From Anticarsia gemmatalis (Eukaryota > Arthropoda > Insecta > Lepidoptera > Erebidae): a stretch of DNA of 64,000 nt. Position numbers and translations under genes: made by a program. The notes under the pieces are model-generated. The model worked only from the letters and a program-made list of their open reading frames with translations. It did no database searches and was not told the DNA's origin. This document shows, in pieces, positions 32,901-45,287 of this stretch (position 1 is its first letter; every line of letters starts with the position of its first letter). The stretch spans positions 12,790,001 to 12,854,000 of the forward strand of contig NC_134749.1 of NCBI RefSeq assembly GCF_050436995.1, given 5' to 3'.

Positions 32901-35277
32901 GTGCCCAGCTGCTCTACGAAGCGATATAATTTTCCGTATTATTGACTCGGACGGCTCGCAATGCTAGTGTTGACATGGTTGGATGTACGGAGGCTTAGTT
33001 GGACCAACTTGTTGGGTTGGAGAGAGAATATAGGTTTTTGTTTACACCAACATGGCTCACAGGTAAGCGAAAGAAATAAATATTAACATCATGAACGAAG
33101 AAAATTTCGATAATAATTATGCGATTTTTCAGTCATGTTACTAGTTAATGTGGATTATGTTGGTATATAGCGACATTTTAAAAGTAATATTTTATTGTTA
33201 CTTCTACAACTTAAAACAAAAGCAAAAAGAAAACGAAAATAAAAAAAAAGCTAATTCTATTCGAATTACCTAAATATTGGCCAAAAAGTAATACCTCACT
33301 ATACTACTAAGGTCTTTCGCAAGGCGTACTTCTCTATTCTACACCAGAAAACTATACACTAAACTATATCCTCCCACTAATAAGTATTAGAGCCAACTTA
33401 TTCTGTTCGTCGAAATCCGTACGGTTTCCGTCTAAAGTGATGGCCGGATTTGTTCCGCTTATATCCGACAGGACTTCGGAAATGCCAGCTAGATGCCACC
33501 CAGAAATATCCTGTATAACCTACCTAGCAATTTGAGTGTAATGTCCAACTAACTATTGAATTAATAATGTCTATTCGATCCCATTGAATGCTGAAACGCT
33601 GACATTGCAGTGATTAAAATTGAATGAAGTTTGAGGGTAGTTTTACATTTTGATTTAATTGATTTGAAAAAGGACGAGAAGTGATTTCGCATGCCAGTTA
33701 AATAATCTGCTCCAAAAGGTCGCATTAATGCCTTTATAGTACTTAGAACAATGTGAAAATGTTAAATGAAAAGATTTTGTTTCAGGAATTTATACATTCA
33801 ATAATGTAAGTTTGTATTTCGATAGAAAAACATATTTTTCGTGTAGCTTTTATATATTACTGATGCTGTCATTACAGGGTTTCTGTGTTTCAGTTCATTT
33901 CAGATACATTTTCTCTGTAGTTTCACTAGCTAGAAGGTTTTTCCTTTTTGATTACCTATTTCGTCTTTCAATCACTTTTATTTATTTTTGCTTACATTAC
34001 AAGATTTATTTTTACTTCAACGCCTCGTGTTGAAATTTGTAAAAGTTTGGCTTTTGTATAAATGATTTCAATTTTAATTAACATTTTTATTTAATTCCTT
34101 ATAATTGAACATTGTCATACTAATTATTTTTTCGATTATTACAATGACAAAAGAAAAGAAAATCTTAGTTTGATTTCGATCACCTTAACAACAATTTCGG
34201 GGCAAGTTCATTAATAAAACTTAATTAATTTCGCATTAAGTCAGTCAGATTGGATTAAGTGAACGTAGCTTAAACGAATTATTGGGGATTTGGCAAAATT
34301 ATAGGGAACGATAGAGAGTGTATACGGGAGTTCATTGTGCGCGGCTCTGCAATGAGTTTCTTGAATAACAATAGAAACTTATATTACACTGTTTTAAAGT
34401 TTATCAAGTTTTACCTTTCTTGCAGTTTTATTGACTTGCTTTTATGTCAAACTAAAACTTATGTGATTTAAGTTCCAAGATTTAGAATTACTATCCCAAT
34501 ACTTTTATTAACAATCCCGATTGGTTTATTATCCCAAATTATGTTTAGAAAAAACCTGAATGATACTTAAGCTAAAAAGTAACCTTTGAATTTTCCGCTG
34601 GTATTTGACATGACACTAGTATTAACTATCTCCATTCTTGGAGAAAAAAGAGGGTAAGTATCTGTAAATATTATTATTTCTATGCAAAAATTTAGACAAA
34701 ACCTTGTAAAGATAGTAGCAACTACTAAAACGAATGTACAAAACGCGCTTAAAATGTGTATCGGGGGGTTGCAGACTTTGGTGTGTCGATTCAATATATT
34801 TACGAAGAAGAATTATTTAAAATTATCTTTTAACTACGTAGCGTTTTTGTTCAGAATCTAATCCAGTATATTTGAACGACACTACGGATTATTATCGACA
34901 TCCCCCGCCGCTGTGACCCGAATACTTTTATACACCAATGTCTTCATTGATTGGGATTTCTTACAAAATGTTGTGACGTCATCCAAGATTCTACCGAAAT
35001 TGTTATGGGAACTTTTGAGTGGTGTTGTAAGTTGAATTTTAAATTGTTTTTGGGATTTATTCTTATCGTAGAGACGGGTGAGTCGAATAATAGCATTTTG
35101 TGTTGTACGTCATAATTTTCATGTTTTATTTTTATTGTTAGTATTTTTGCTGTACATACTTTATTATAGCATACATACAAACATGTCTACATACATCACG
35201 CCTGTTATGTCCGAGAGTTTAGACGGCGGTGTATGAAATACAACCACGTATCGAAGTTTACAATGATTATTCTAAGT
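29909..35277. other. Long stretch with no supported gene
   Basis: Mostly AT-rich. CpG-rich patches lie at about 30150-30200, 30845-30960 and 33420-33500, without a domain I recognise or paired splice sites. The element-end-like motif TTTTTTGAAGTCGGCTTAAAAAA is at 30437. Confidence 0.5.
30640..30722. repeat. Imperfect hairpin with a 14-bp perfect stem
   Basis: TGCAACTTTGTCAT (30663-30676) pairs exactly with ATGACAAAGTTGCA (30695-30708) across an 18-nt loop. Pairing extends outward with mismatches, giving a precursor-like fold of roughly 75-80 nt. It might be a small-RNA hairpin; no homologue is recognised. Confidence 0.4.
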
Positions 35278-35440
35278 ACCAGGGATGAGCTTATTGCTAT
35301 ATACTGGGCGCATTAGAGAACTGCGGATTTTTCATTGAGATTGTTCTAATATAAATCAATTTTGACCCGACCCGGGATTCAAAGCGGAGACTTCTTACTC
35401 AACAGCAGTATGAACTACCGCCTGGACAACAAAGTCAGTC
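35278..35440 (-). mobile_element. tRNA-derived SINE of a second subfamily
   Basis: On the minus strand: GGCGGTAGTTCATACTGCTG (A-box region), then CTCCGCTTTGAATCCCGGGTCGGGTCAAAATTGA (B box TTTGAATCCC), and a body with CGCCCAGTATATAGCAATAAGCTCATCCCTGGTAC. This body differs from the 29.7-kb SINE and matches a common lepidopteran SINE layout that I remember. The copy is diverged. Confidence 0.8.
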
Positions 35441-38400
35441 CATTATAGTTACTTAATTAAACAAGAACTATTATTCTAATGCTTAACTTTCTACAGGATG
35501 CCTATTAAAACAAATGCATGACGAATTGAAAGTATTCAAAATTACAGACTACCATCGTTTTAAAACCTTTCAAAACAAATAAACTAAAATTACATACCCG
35601 TCTAAATTACGAAGTTAAGAAATTTTAACATTGTACTCGTATGTATATCGAATGTCACGACGACAGAATTCGGCGATATTTTAAACGCATTTAAATACAA
35701 AATAAACAATGCCACGTGTCACATCAAAAGGGAAACTAAAATAGCATTTTGTTTAAACATAACAATTTAGTACTATATTTAGATGACCCGCGAAAACTTT
35801 AATACAGTTTGTACAAACCAAAACCAACGTTAACACTAAAGAAATAAAGACTACACCAATTGCAGAAAACAAAATTGCATAATACAATTTCTTAATACAT
35901 TTATACAAGCAAAAATGAACTCTATTGCATTAGTGATAAGTGTGATAAAGACTGTATTTTAAATTGGTCCCTTTTTGTATTTAGAAGGGCTAGTTTCCCA
36001 TATGCGTGTCGATTGTCAGCTGTTTCTGTTGACATGTTCAATCACAATGAGACGTCTCCAAATTAATAGTTTTAAACAATGGTATTCTATATTTGAATAT
36101 TTGTAACGTGCTTGTTTATAAGTGGCCTGTGGAGGTAATTTATTTGGTAATTTTAAAACGCTTGAAACTTTTTGGAGACATGCAAAGATAGTCGCTAACC
36201 AGAGCTTTAAATTAGATTTGCGTTTTTTATAGCTACTGTGATTTCACAATGTCAATCGGCACGATTATCGGACTGCATATATATTATTATATTATCAGTA
36301 CCGGTAAAACGGGGTTACTTTTGAATAAAGGGGTTACCATAAAATGGGAAGAAATGGACATGTTTAAGGTCAACCAAACTATTTGAAATGCTACATTTTT
36401 TTTCATAGCGATATTTAGTACCAAAAACTGGAAAACAAAACTCGTCGCTAGCTTTTTATGCGAGCTATTTAGTTATTTCTATAATCGAATTAACCTAAAA
36501 TTGTCTTAAAGGATATTACGGCAGTCTAAAACCATTTGAACATCATCAAAATAAATGTTGTTACCTACTGGGTACAATATTTCTGAATGAACAATGAAAC
36601 ATTTATTAATTTCGTATGGACTTAAAAAGACGTTTGGAAAATCGCGGTCAAATTCGGTTTGACTGTGGACCTGGATACACCACCATTTCTTATTTTACGT
36701 ACTTACTACAAAAGTCATATTTATTTCTCAATCCCAGAATATCATAACCAATCAACCAAACAGCATATTGCAACATACACGATAGCACAAATATTATAAA
36801 TATGATTCACCTACATTCAGCACCGCTTCCGTTGTTCGTTTGTTTACTTGTGGTCGCTTGTACTCGGCACCGTCGGATACCGCGGAAAGAACCGGGATAT
36901 GATTGCAATTAAATACTGTGTAATACGGTTGCACGTGGTTTGGTTAAAAGTGTGAACACGATATAATATGTTTTTAGGACAGTTTAAGAAGTTTGTTAGT
37001 TGAGCAAATGTATGCATACTAAGGTAGTCGGTGTTTTATATATTGCCAGGGTTAAGCCTTAGACACGATTTTTATGAAATTCAAGCGAAACACTTGAAAA
37101 TCTCGACTAACATAGGTTATACTTGATAATTTTGTTGCTGAACTGCCGCCAAATCATCCGGGTAATATTGTTGTAAAAGCTTTTAGAGATCGAAATTGCT
37201 GAAAATTATCTACAGAAAGCATCGATAGATACAACCCTATTGTATTTGACCTCTAGGCTACGATTTCCTTTTCCAAAAATATATAAAAAAAATTGCCAAT
37301 GAATTATTCAAAAACTGTTTGATGAGTTCTCATAGCCGGTATTTAATCCTTAAGCCCAAATAAACATACTTCTAAACTTTTATAACATCCAAAGTATCGT
37401 AATCTCTCCATGAATGAAAATAAAAGACCTCTTTTATCCCCCAGTTAATAATAAATTCAATCATATCTAGGCACTGGCCATGCCCACACAGCAAAGGAAA
37501 AACTATTAAAAAGAAATCCGCTTAAGGGCTCACATCTTCATACAATATAATCGATTCTTTAGTGCCCTTCAAAATCTCGATTACAACATCTGTTACTACG
37601 AATATTTTACAAAGATATTTCTATCACCAAAACAAGCAAAAATGACCTCTATCACAACGCAATAAGGTTTAATCCAACTGCAGTAATAACAATTTCATTT
37701 GCATTATCCGAAAACAATGCTAAACGATTTTGAACTTTGTGTTTCAGTTATAAGGTTGGTATTATGTGTTGTGGTGAAAAAAATATTAGAATATGTATGC
37801 CACATGGTTGTATTTTTTGGCAAATTATGAAGGAATAATTGGAAATCCCGCCTCCTTATAAACGGTTGTATAGAGATTTATTGAACCGGTAGTTTCAATT
37901 TGTTTCGCAAAATGTTCCTAATATTATGTGCGTAAAAATGTAAGTGTAATATTGGAGGCAAATAAGAAAATTTATATGGAAATTCTGAAAGGATTTTTAT
38001 TAGTCATTTCTCGTTTGTTAGATACTACTTATTTTTTAACCTTGAAAAGAATTGGTTTTATTGTTCACATGTAACAAAGTAAATAAGTAATTTGACAGTC
38101 ATTTGATGAAAATCCTATCAATTTTCCCGTACTAAAATGAATAAAGAAAGATACAATATACATGTGAAGAGAAAAACATGAATTTCATTACGCAATTCAT
38201 AGATGTGTGAATCTTTTTCAGTAAAAAAAAAAACAGAATTTAATTTTATTTGGTTTCCATTTGCGTCTGTTAAATTTTAAAACTTTGATTTGCGTGAAAA
38301 ATCCGTAGATCGCTTGCTTAATAAGACTCGTAAAAAGAATCTGTACTATAGAATAACACAATCAATCTGCCACTAAACTATAATAGAGGCAGTAACTAAT

Positions 38401-40167
38401 AGATCGCTATACATTAAATACCAAAGGGAGTTCCCCTTTACAGAAAAATAGTACCATTGTGACTTATGCCCTGTGAGTGTACAGACTAGGGCACCGTGAT
38501 GGACAAATATTTAGATCTTTTAAAGTTTTAGGGTGTCAAAAACAAATTGACTGCAGGGTAAAAAAATAGAGTTTTGCATTTAATTAGCATATTTATCTGC
38601 TAGATTCTTTTCGGGAAGAATATGATCGAATAATACCGTATAAAATAGTATGCCATTACCATTATACAAAAGTCAAATTCCAAAAGGGATTCCGATACAA
38701 TTATCAGAGAGACCATGAAAGGTCATGAGAAAGAGAGAAAGAGATAGCAGAACAGTTTTTTGACACCATTTTGCTCGCATTCTGAATTCTGATATAATTG
38801 CTACTGGACTTTAGTTGTCTCTCAATTATCAAAAATAAAAGAAAATACATACATCTTTACTTTAAGACCTTTGAACGGATTTCCTAGATAGATAGAAAAC
38901 GCGAGAATAACACAGGAAATCTGATTTATGAAGTTTTCATGTGAAAGTTTGTTGGCACATCTCCTTTTCAGTTGCGATGAACGGTTATGGGAACATTTCG
39001 ACATAAATATCGTGTTTGGCAACCATTGCTGAAATATTATTAAATTGTTCACAAACGGATAAACTTTTATACATTGATTATTTGTTATAGCACGCAAACA
39101 ATAACACTTTTTTTATTTTCAGTAATTTTTTCAATAAAAAGGTTTTAAAATATCTGTAAAAATAAACTCATTTGAAATATCGAAACAAACACTTCAAAAA
39201 ATATAATGGCAAAACGAGTTTTCATCATCTTCTGACGTATACGAATAATTTTTAAAACAATATTTATTCGTCTTTAATTTTTTGAAGTCGGTAAAAATTA
39301 TAAGGCTATAAAAAAGGGTACATGTATTATGGCGACAGATTGGGCTATGACTTATTCTAAAATCCTTCAGTTAATATCCACATATTTCATTTTATATATC
39401 CACAGTTACATATTCAGTCATTTACATACTAATACTAATTAAAATCGCAACCCTTGCACGCCATATTTTTCTTCCATCCCACATACTTAAAAATCAAATT
39501 AGAATTCCAATGAATTTGAAAATTGGCGTACCATTTCAAAAGGCGGTCTGTTTACAGAGTGCAGTAAAATATTCATTATCAGCTGTGAAACCAGACTGTC
39601 ATAATATGACCGTAGACTTGCAGTGCAAGGGGAAAATGCAATTAATTTTATCACAAAGGACCCATTCGACGACTTATCGGGGAGGTAAAGAATAGTTCGG
39701 AATGTCATACACGAGTTATACGAATTAGAACTTTATTTACATGTTTCTAAGGTTGATTTTTCCTAGTGATGATGGTAAAGTTGGTATTAAGAAATAGTTT
39801 TATAGACGTATTTAAGTTGTCAACAAACTATTCTGTGATATAATTGGCGTGTGATTTAGATTGTTAATACACAAACTCATTCTGTTAGTGGGTGGGCTTG
39901 ATAATGTTAAATCTATCTTAAACTTTACGATAAAGTTAGTAATTTGGCATTTTGCTTAATTATATGTCAAGTGTGTCACCTAATACAATTTCGTTATATA
40001 TAACCAGGACCTGACTTTGATATTATGTCTTGGGCATCGGTATAATACTGCTAATCTTCCTTCTTAACACTCACTTTTACTTTACAATTAAACAAAAGGA
40101 AATCTTAAGCATCTGATCGATTCTCTTTAATTTGGCTATAATACATGTCTGCCCAAAGATGTCAACA
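35441..40167. other. No supported gene
   Basis: AT-rich throughout. Only chance-length frames (for example 38822-39097 minus, 91 codons) and no family-level similarity were seen. TTTTTTGAAGTCGG at 39281 repeats the motif of 30437. Confidence 0.5.
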
Positions 40168-40290
40168 GTGTCGACTACTAACAACCGGATAACTATTGAA
40201 AAAAATGTATGTTAGTTGATTCAGCGCCTGTAGGGGGCGTCGTAAAACTACTTTTGCATTACATTTTAAATATCAAGCTCTCGATACAGG
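40168..40290. mobile_element. Diverged copy of the CTATCGACTACCGACAACCG MITE
   Basis: GTCGACTACTAACAACCGG, then TGATTCAGCGCCTGTAGGGGGCGTCGTAAAACTACTTTTGCATTACATTTTAAAT follow the interior order of the copies at 1754 and 62188. The right arm is decayed. Confidence 0.6.
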
Positions 40291-42399
40291 ATAGTACTGA
40301 CTGAAAAAACCGTGCTACATTACTAAATACATAGCAGCTCTTTTATTTAAATAAAAGAAAACTCGTCGAATACAACCGTTCAATATCCAAAGCAATTCCA
40401 ATAACTATATTTTCCTATTACGAAACCAAAACGTTATAACACATTAGAATATGCAAAACGGTATCACTATTGCCTTCATAAGCTGGGACTGTCGAAAATC
40501 GGTAGCACTAAAACCTTTTACAATTAAAACAGGCCATTATCGAGTGTCCCTAATCCGGTACATTTAAGTGAATGGCCCACCTGACCGGCCCGACCTTTGT
40601 GCCCGGTTTTAAATGCAAATTTTGTTCGGAGAGGTACAAGTGTGAGGAACGAGATGGAAACGTTATAAAATAAGTTTACGAACGATTTTTCTTTGGTGGA
40701 TATAACCAAGCTTGCTTTATCTTAATAAATAAAATATCCCCTGAGTTAATTACTATATCTCTCATAATGCTTTTTTGCATTGTAATTTAAAGCTCTTATA
40801 AAAAAGCTTTTAATCATTGAAACGTAGTATAAATAACGTTTGTAAAACATTTATTGACATTATCTAAACGTAATTTTTTTTCCCCGAAATTTCTTACCAT
40901 GTTTGGTCCTGTTTGTCTTTGCTATTTTTTTAAGGTTTTTCAATCTATAAATGTACTATTAATAAGCCATGTGTTGCGAATAACTTCATAATTATACATT
41001 TACTACTCGGAATCCAATAAGATCTAAAACAAACCATACAAACAAAAACGCATATTTACTAGGACAATTACACCCGATGTTTAATTACTAGGAGTAAAAT
41101 TTCAATATTCTATCGCCTAAACCAGGCTCATCAAAAATTTAAAACGCCTATCTTGGTATATTCTCGTTTCTCAGAATAATCTCATTCAACATCTAAGTCA
41201 CAGTTAACAGTAGTTCTTATCTCAATGAATTTAATTCAGGCTAAGTTCAGTTGAGACAGTTAGTTATTTAATTAAAACACGTACATTTATACTTAACTTT
41301 ACTATTGATTTGTTAAGATTGTTTGATCCGTTTGAGATATCGTTTATTTATTCGTTTTACGGTGTGATTGTAGATTTATGTGATACTAGGAGTCTTGTGC
41401 GGCTTCACTCGACTGGTGTAGTATGTATACATTTAAGGGTTTAATTTTTCAAACATATTTAGTAATAGTCAATGCTAAAAACTGAATGATTGTCTGTCAG
41501 TTACCTGCTATGCATGTTCATATGCTTATTTGATATTCTTTTCAATAGACATTTTTTATTATTTCAAATTTACACGAGAGTAGTGCTACAGAAGTCATTG
41601 TTTCTAATGACGATAATAAACCGAATAATCAAACCAAATAAATCGCGATTACCAGTTGCTTACAACCTCTTGGCCCTTTGTGCTTTCAAGTAATACTCTA
41701 CTACATTATACCAAGAACCTCATAACGTTGGAATATTGGAAGACATTACGATCATAAACCAAGGCAAGTTCAGACTCACCTTACTTCAAAATCTCCAGTG
41801 GTCATGAGTTTAATAAGAGAGGGCTAAGACTTTATGCAAATGTAAGCCACTTTAAGGTCCACGGGACGGGACCGGAACGAGGTTTAGACAATTTTGGAAG
41901 GTAGATTAGTTAAGATGCAAATTCCTGAAAGCTTCCTGTGGATTGTGTTATAACGGTTTTTGGTTTGAATTAATTTTGTGGTAGCTATTTTTTAAGTAAC
42001 TGATATTTTAAGTAGGAGGTTCTCATTTAGTCGTCTATCTTTTTTTATGCTTCATCGTAAGGAATAAATGGGCAAGTATTTATTCGTAAAAGGCTTTAGG
42101 CAGATAGCAGTGTGATGTCATTGTGTACACCTACGTAATACGTTTCTATTCTTAGAATAGTATTCCATGTAATAGTGGATAAATCTTTTGGCAAATACGC
42201 TAAAGTTATTACGTACCTCAATCGACAAATAGTGTACGTTAATTTTATGGGCAGTATTCACTACATTGCTGCTTTAAGGTGAAGTGCTAATCACTATAAT
42301 CTAAGAGAGAAAACAACGTACAGCATAGCGGCTTCCAAATAGTTGTCAACAGAGATAAAAGCTTAGCTACATATTGCCTAACTCGCAAATTGAAGCCTT
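40291..42399. other. No supported gene
   Basis: AT-rich sequence. A GC-richer patch at 40540-40640 lacks recognisable coding or splice features. Confidence 0.5.
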
Positions 42400-42435
42400 A
42401 CGACCTAATAAGGTCGTTATAAGGTCGACCTTATA
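42400..42435. promoter_or_regulatory. Cluster of AGGTC half-sites with an 18-bp perfect palindrome
   Basis: ACGACCTAATAAGGTCGT is directly followed by the exact palindrome TATAAGGTCGACCTTATA (42418-42435). AGGTC/GACCT is the core of nuclear-receptor half-sites, here as four copies in alternating orientation. Ecdysone-receptor sites normally have AGGTCA; the sixth base is G here, so binding is only a guess. Confidence 0.3.
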
Positions 42436-43557
42436 TGTTCATCAAAGTAGAATTATATATCTAAATGAAATTAATATAATCCTGCCATCGAAATCTCATA
42501 AAAATCTTCACCCAACCAAAATGAACAACGCGTTGAACTAAAAAGATCTCCCCACAATACATTCTCACAATATATCAACGTCCTTTACTCGATAGTGTCG
42601 GGAATATTGAAATTGTATGCGTCCAAAAGCCGTGAAGTATTAAAGTCGCATTCGAGTGAGCACCGGATTACAGCGGCGTAACCTTGCGTACTGTCTTTAA
42701 TATTCGCCTATATTCACCTATTGCCGCCGAAGAAAATCTTTTCGGATTTTCTGCTACACGGAGAGCATTTTGTTATAAATTTATTGGTAAGATGTTTTGG
42801 ATATGACATTTTTTTCTGTAGTAACTTTGAAACTATCTTGTTGCAGGGCTTTCGATCCAATTACTTGGTCATATTGTTATTTGTGTTTACTCGAGGATTA
42901 ACAATTTAGTAATAACAGTTAAATAATAAGAAATCAGTAATCTCAGCGAAATATTAGGTAAAAAAGCTTTTTAAATATCTTGCTAGGAAACTAGGAAGGA
43001 AGACTTCTGCAATGAGGAAGTTCCACAATATATTTCTTTATGGAGCAAAACTACACTTCATGGGCGGCCACAATAGTCTAATAAGTAGCAATACTTAATG
43101 ACTTATTATTGGTTTATTCATCGAAAGACAAAGTGTGTTTTATTTCGTAGCAAAATTTTAGATGAGTCTAAAGTTAATTGCAAACATGAAAAAATATCAA
43201 CGTTTTTCCTACGACTCACTCTACAATTTCAAAATGTATGAAATAAATTTTCAGCCTCAACTTTAAGCCTGGTATTAGACACTACATCTCTATAGGCATA
43301 ATTTACACAGCCAGCTGCTTTTCTAAGACACCTACGTGAAATAATAGCCTCCAGGCAGGGTTGCTGGGCTCTGAATAGTAAATTAACTTGAATTTGAAGT
43401 AGGAAATAGAAGGACAATTTATGTTCTAGATTCTGAATGGGTAATATTTAGGATTGTTATTTAGAGGAATTGTCTACTGGTCAGTAGACTTAGTAGTCAT
43501 AGAATTGTGATAAGGTTATTATTCTAGATGTTTTTTTCATATTTAACTAAAAGAATA
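42436..43557. other. No supported gene
   Basis: A minus-strand frame at 43229-43417 is less AT-rich than its surroundings and may be a worn transposon coding piece, but I cannot name it. GTCTACTGGTCAGTAGAC at 43472 is a small perfect hairpin. Confidence 0.45.
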
Positions 43558-43801
43558 TCTATACTAATATTATAAAGCTGAAGAGTTTGTTTGTTTGTTT
43601 GAACGCGCTAATCTCGGGAACTACTGGTCCGATTTGAAAAATTCTTTCAGTGTTAGATAGCCCATTTATCGAGGAAGGCTATAGGCTATATATCATAACG
43701 CTACGACCAATAGGACCAGAGTACCAGTGAAAAATGTTACAAAAACGGGGAAAATTATGATTCTCTTATGTGACGCAAGCGAAGTTGCGCGGGTCAGCTA
43801 G
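43558..43801 (+). mobile_element. Complete short non-autonomous Helitron (244 bp)
   Basis: It starts TCTATACTAATATTATAAAGCTGAAGAG and ends GACGCAAGCGAAGTTGCGCGGGTCAGCTAG, with A before and T after, which is the Helitron rule (TC...CTRR inserted between A and T, no target duplication). The 3' GCGAAGTTGCGC region can form the short hairpin expected just before the end. A GTTT microsatellite lies near the 5' end. No protein is encoded. Confidence 0.92.
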
Positions 43802-44539
43802 TCCCTAATATTTCGTCTATTTCCATGGAGACCCACTACACCTATTTATGTAGTTAAGAGATTATTAAACAAATACATTTTTGTACCCATCAGTGTCTCA
43901 CTGACAAAAGCGTCATCTTTTTTCCTTCGCATTTTTTTCCTATTGTTATACTATTTCCTAGAATAGATCCTTAATAAATATTATTGACAGGAACATACTA
44001 CTGTAGTTATCCATATTTTCGTTTTATTTTTTAACTAAGAGAACTAGATTTTCCACCAAACTTTGTTGGTTTTATATTACAGTACATTCTATAAAATTCT
44101 ATTCTATTTGTAGGTAAACAAATCAATGCCCTCGTTTATCATAGTTTGACAAAGCCCGTATCGTATCGCATGAACACGATTGTCAATATTCCTCGTCAAA
44201 CAGCAATAAAACTTGCAAATAAAATAGGATTTGTTTTGTACGGATTATAAAAATGCAGGATTTATAAAGTAACAAGTGGCTGTTGATACTGTAATAGATA
44301 GTTTTAAATACATACCATTAATTAAATATCGAAATCCATAGAAATACCTATCTATCATAAATGCGAATGTCTGTCTGTCTATCTGTTTATCTTATTGTCA
44401 ACGTTAACCAGCTAAACGGCTGAGAAATTTGGTACAAAGAGAGTTAAACAAACATCCTTTTTCGTTGTCGGTGGAAATTCTTCAAGCACCATATTAGTAA
44501 AACATCCAGAAAACACGAACCTTGGAGTTTAATACAAAC
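43802..44539. other. Spacer with a short Helitron 5'-end fragment
   Basis: ATCATAAATGCGAATGTCTGTCTGTCTATCTG at about 44356-44390 resembles the TATAAATGCGAAAG..(TCTG)n start seen at 13723 but breaks off quickly. Otherwise AT-rich with nothing recognised. Confidence 0.45.
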
Positions 44540-45287
44540 GACTATGGGCAAAAATGTATGGGCTCCGTCCCCACCTACCAACAAACATGGAACTGATACC
44601 AACGTGTTCATAAAGTGCCCCCTATTTAATTAAAATCCTTTGTTTTTGATAAATCAGTGGGAATATGTATTAAAAAAAAACAATTTGTAATTATTATTTA
44701 ACGTATATTTTTATTTTACATTTGTAAGTTATTTTAACATTGTTGTTATATTACAGTACTAACTCATATGTATATACTTATATCATTTCCATTAATATGG
44801 TTAATACATGTTATTGATTTCATATTTCAATAATTATTTTTACTCGTCAATTATAATGCTGTCTAACAGATGCGCTGGCAGATTAAAATCTGTGTGACGA
44901 CCTATTCCCATGTACCATATAATGGATATGATATGAGCACAACTTCCTACAGTGCGACTGCCCGTCAAGCATGTACAGTAATAGTGTGCAATATTATGTC
45001 TATCAGTTGTATTCCCATCTATTAGCACATACGAATAATATATGCGCGATCTAACATGTCTAGATTGTATTCGCGCTCTTATTAGCCACGCATTATTTAT
45101 CATTATATTGCATCTTGACAAGTCGTCAATAATACGTTAACGAGATATTTTTTTAAACGTAATATACTATGAGAACCCCATGCATTTGGGCAATGTCGCC
45201 ATAGTATAAAAATTTCGTCTTGCCAAGATATATCAATTGAGCTACATTTCATTTTGTTGATGGGTGGGGACGATTCCGCCCATAGTC
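44540..45287. mobile_element. TIR element carrying a SWIM-zinc-finger gene fragment
   Basis: The left end GACTATGGGC...CGTCCCCACCTACCAACAAA and the reverse complement of the right end GACTATGGGCGGAATCGTCCCCACCCATCAACAAAA are inverted repeats of ~40 bp, with a small insertion in the left copy. Between them lies the 3' part of a coding region on the minus strand. The layout is that of an internally deleted DNA transposon that kept the end of its transposase gene. No target duplication was recognised at the edges. SWIM fingers occur in MULE-type and some other insect transposases, so the superfamily stays open. Confidence 0.6.
44840..45136 (-). pseudogene. C-terminal fragment of a SWIM-type zinc-finger, transposase-like protein
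   Basis: The frame reads ...RIIDDLSRCNIMINNAWLIR, then ARIQSRHVRS and a zinc finger CTC-x9-CAH in YYCTCLTGSRTVGSCAHI, then ISIIWYMG and a short acidic end before the stop at 44840-44842. C-x-C-x(n)-C-x-H is the SWIM consensus. Similar 'GSRTVG-C-C-x-H' proteins are common in insect and cnidarian genomes as transposon-derived multicopy genes. An in-frame TAA lies just upstream of RIIDD, no start or catalytic domain is present, and the fragment sits within inverted repeats, so it is a remnant rather than a host gene. The role as transposase is inference. Confidence 0.65.

Noticed and set aside
33775..33812. Possible 20-bp micro-exon between TTTGTTTCAG and GTAAGT
   Set aside because: No coding continuity with any neighbour can be shown; both motifs are expected by chance.
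43229..43417. GC-richer minus-strand frame that looked like a worn transposon protein
   Set aside because: I could not match it to any motif set, so it is left unassigned.
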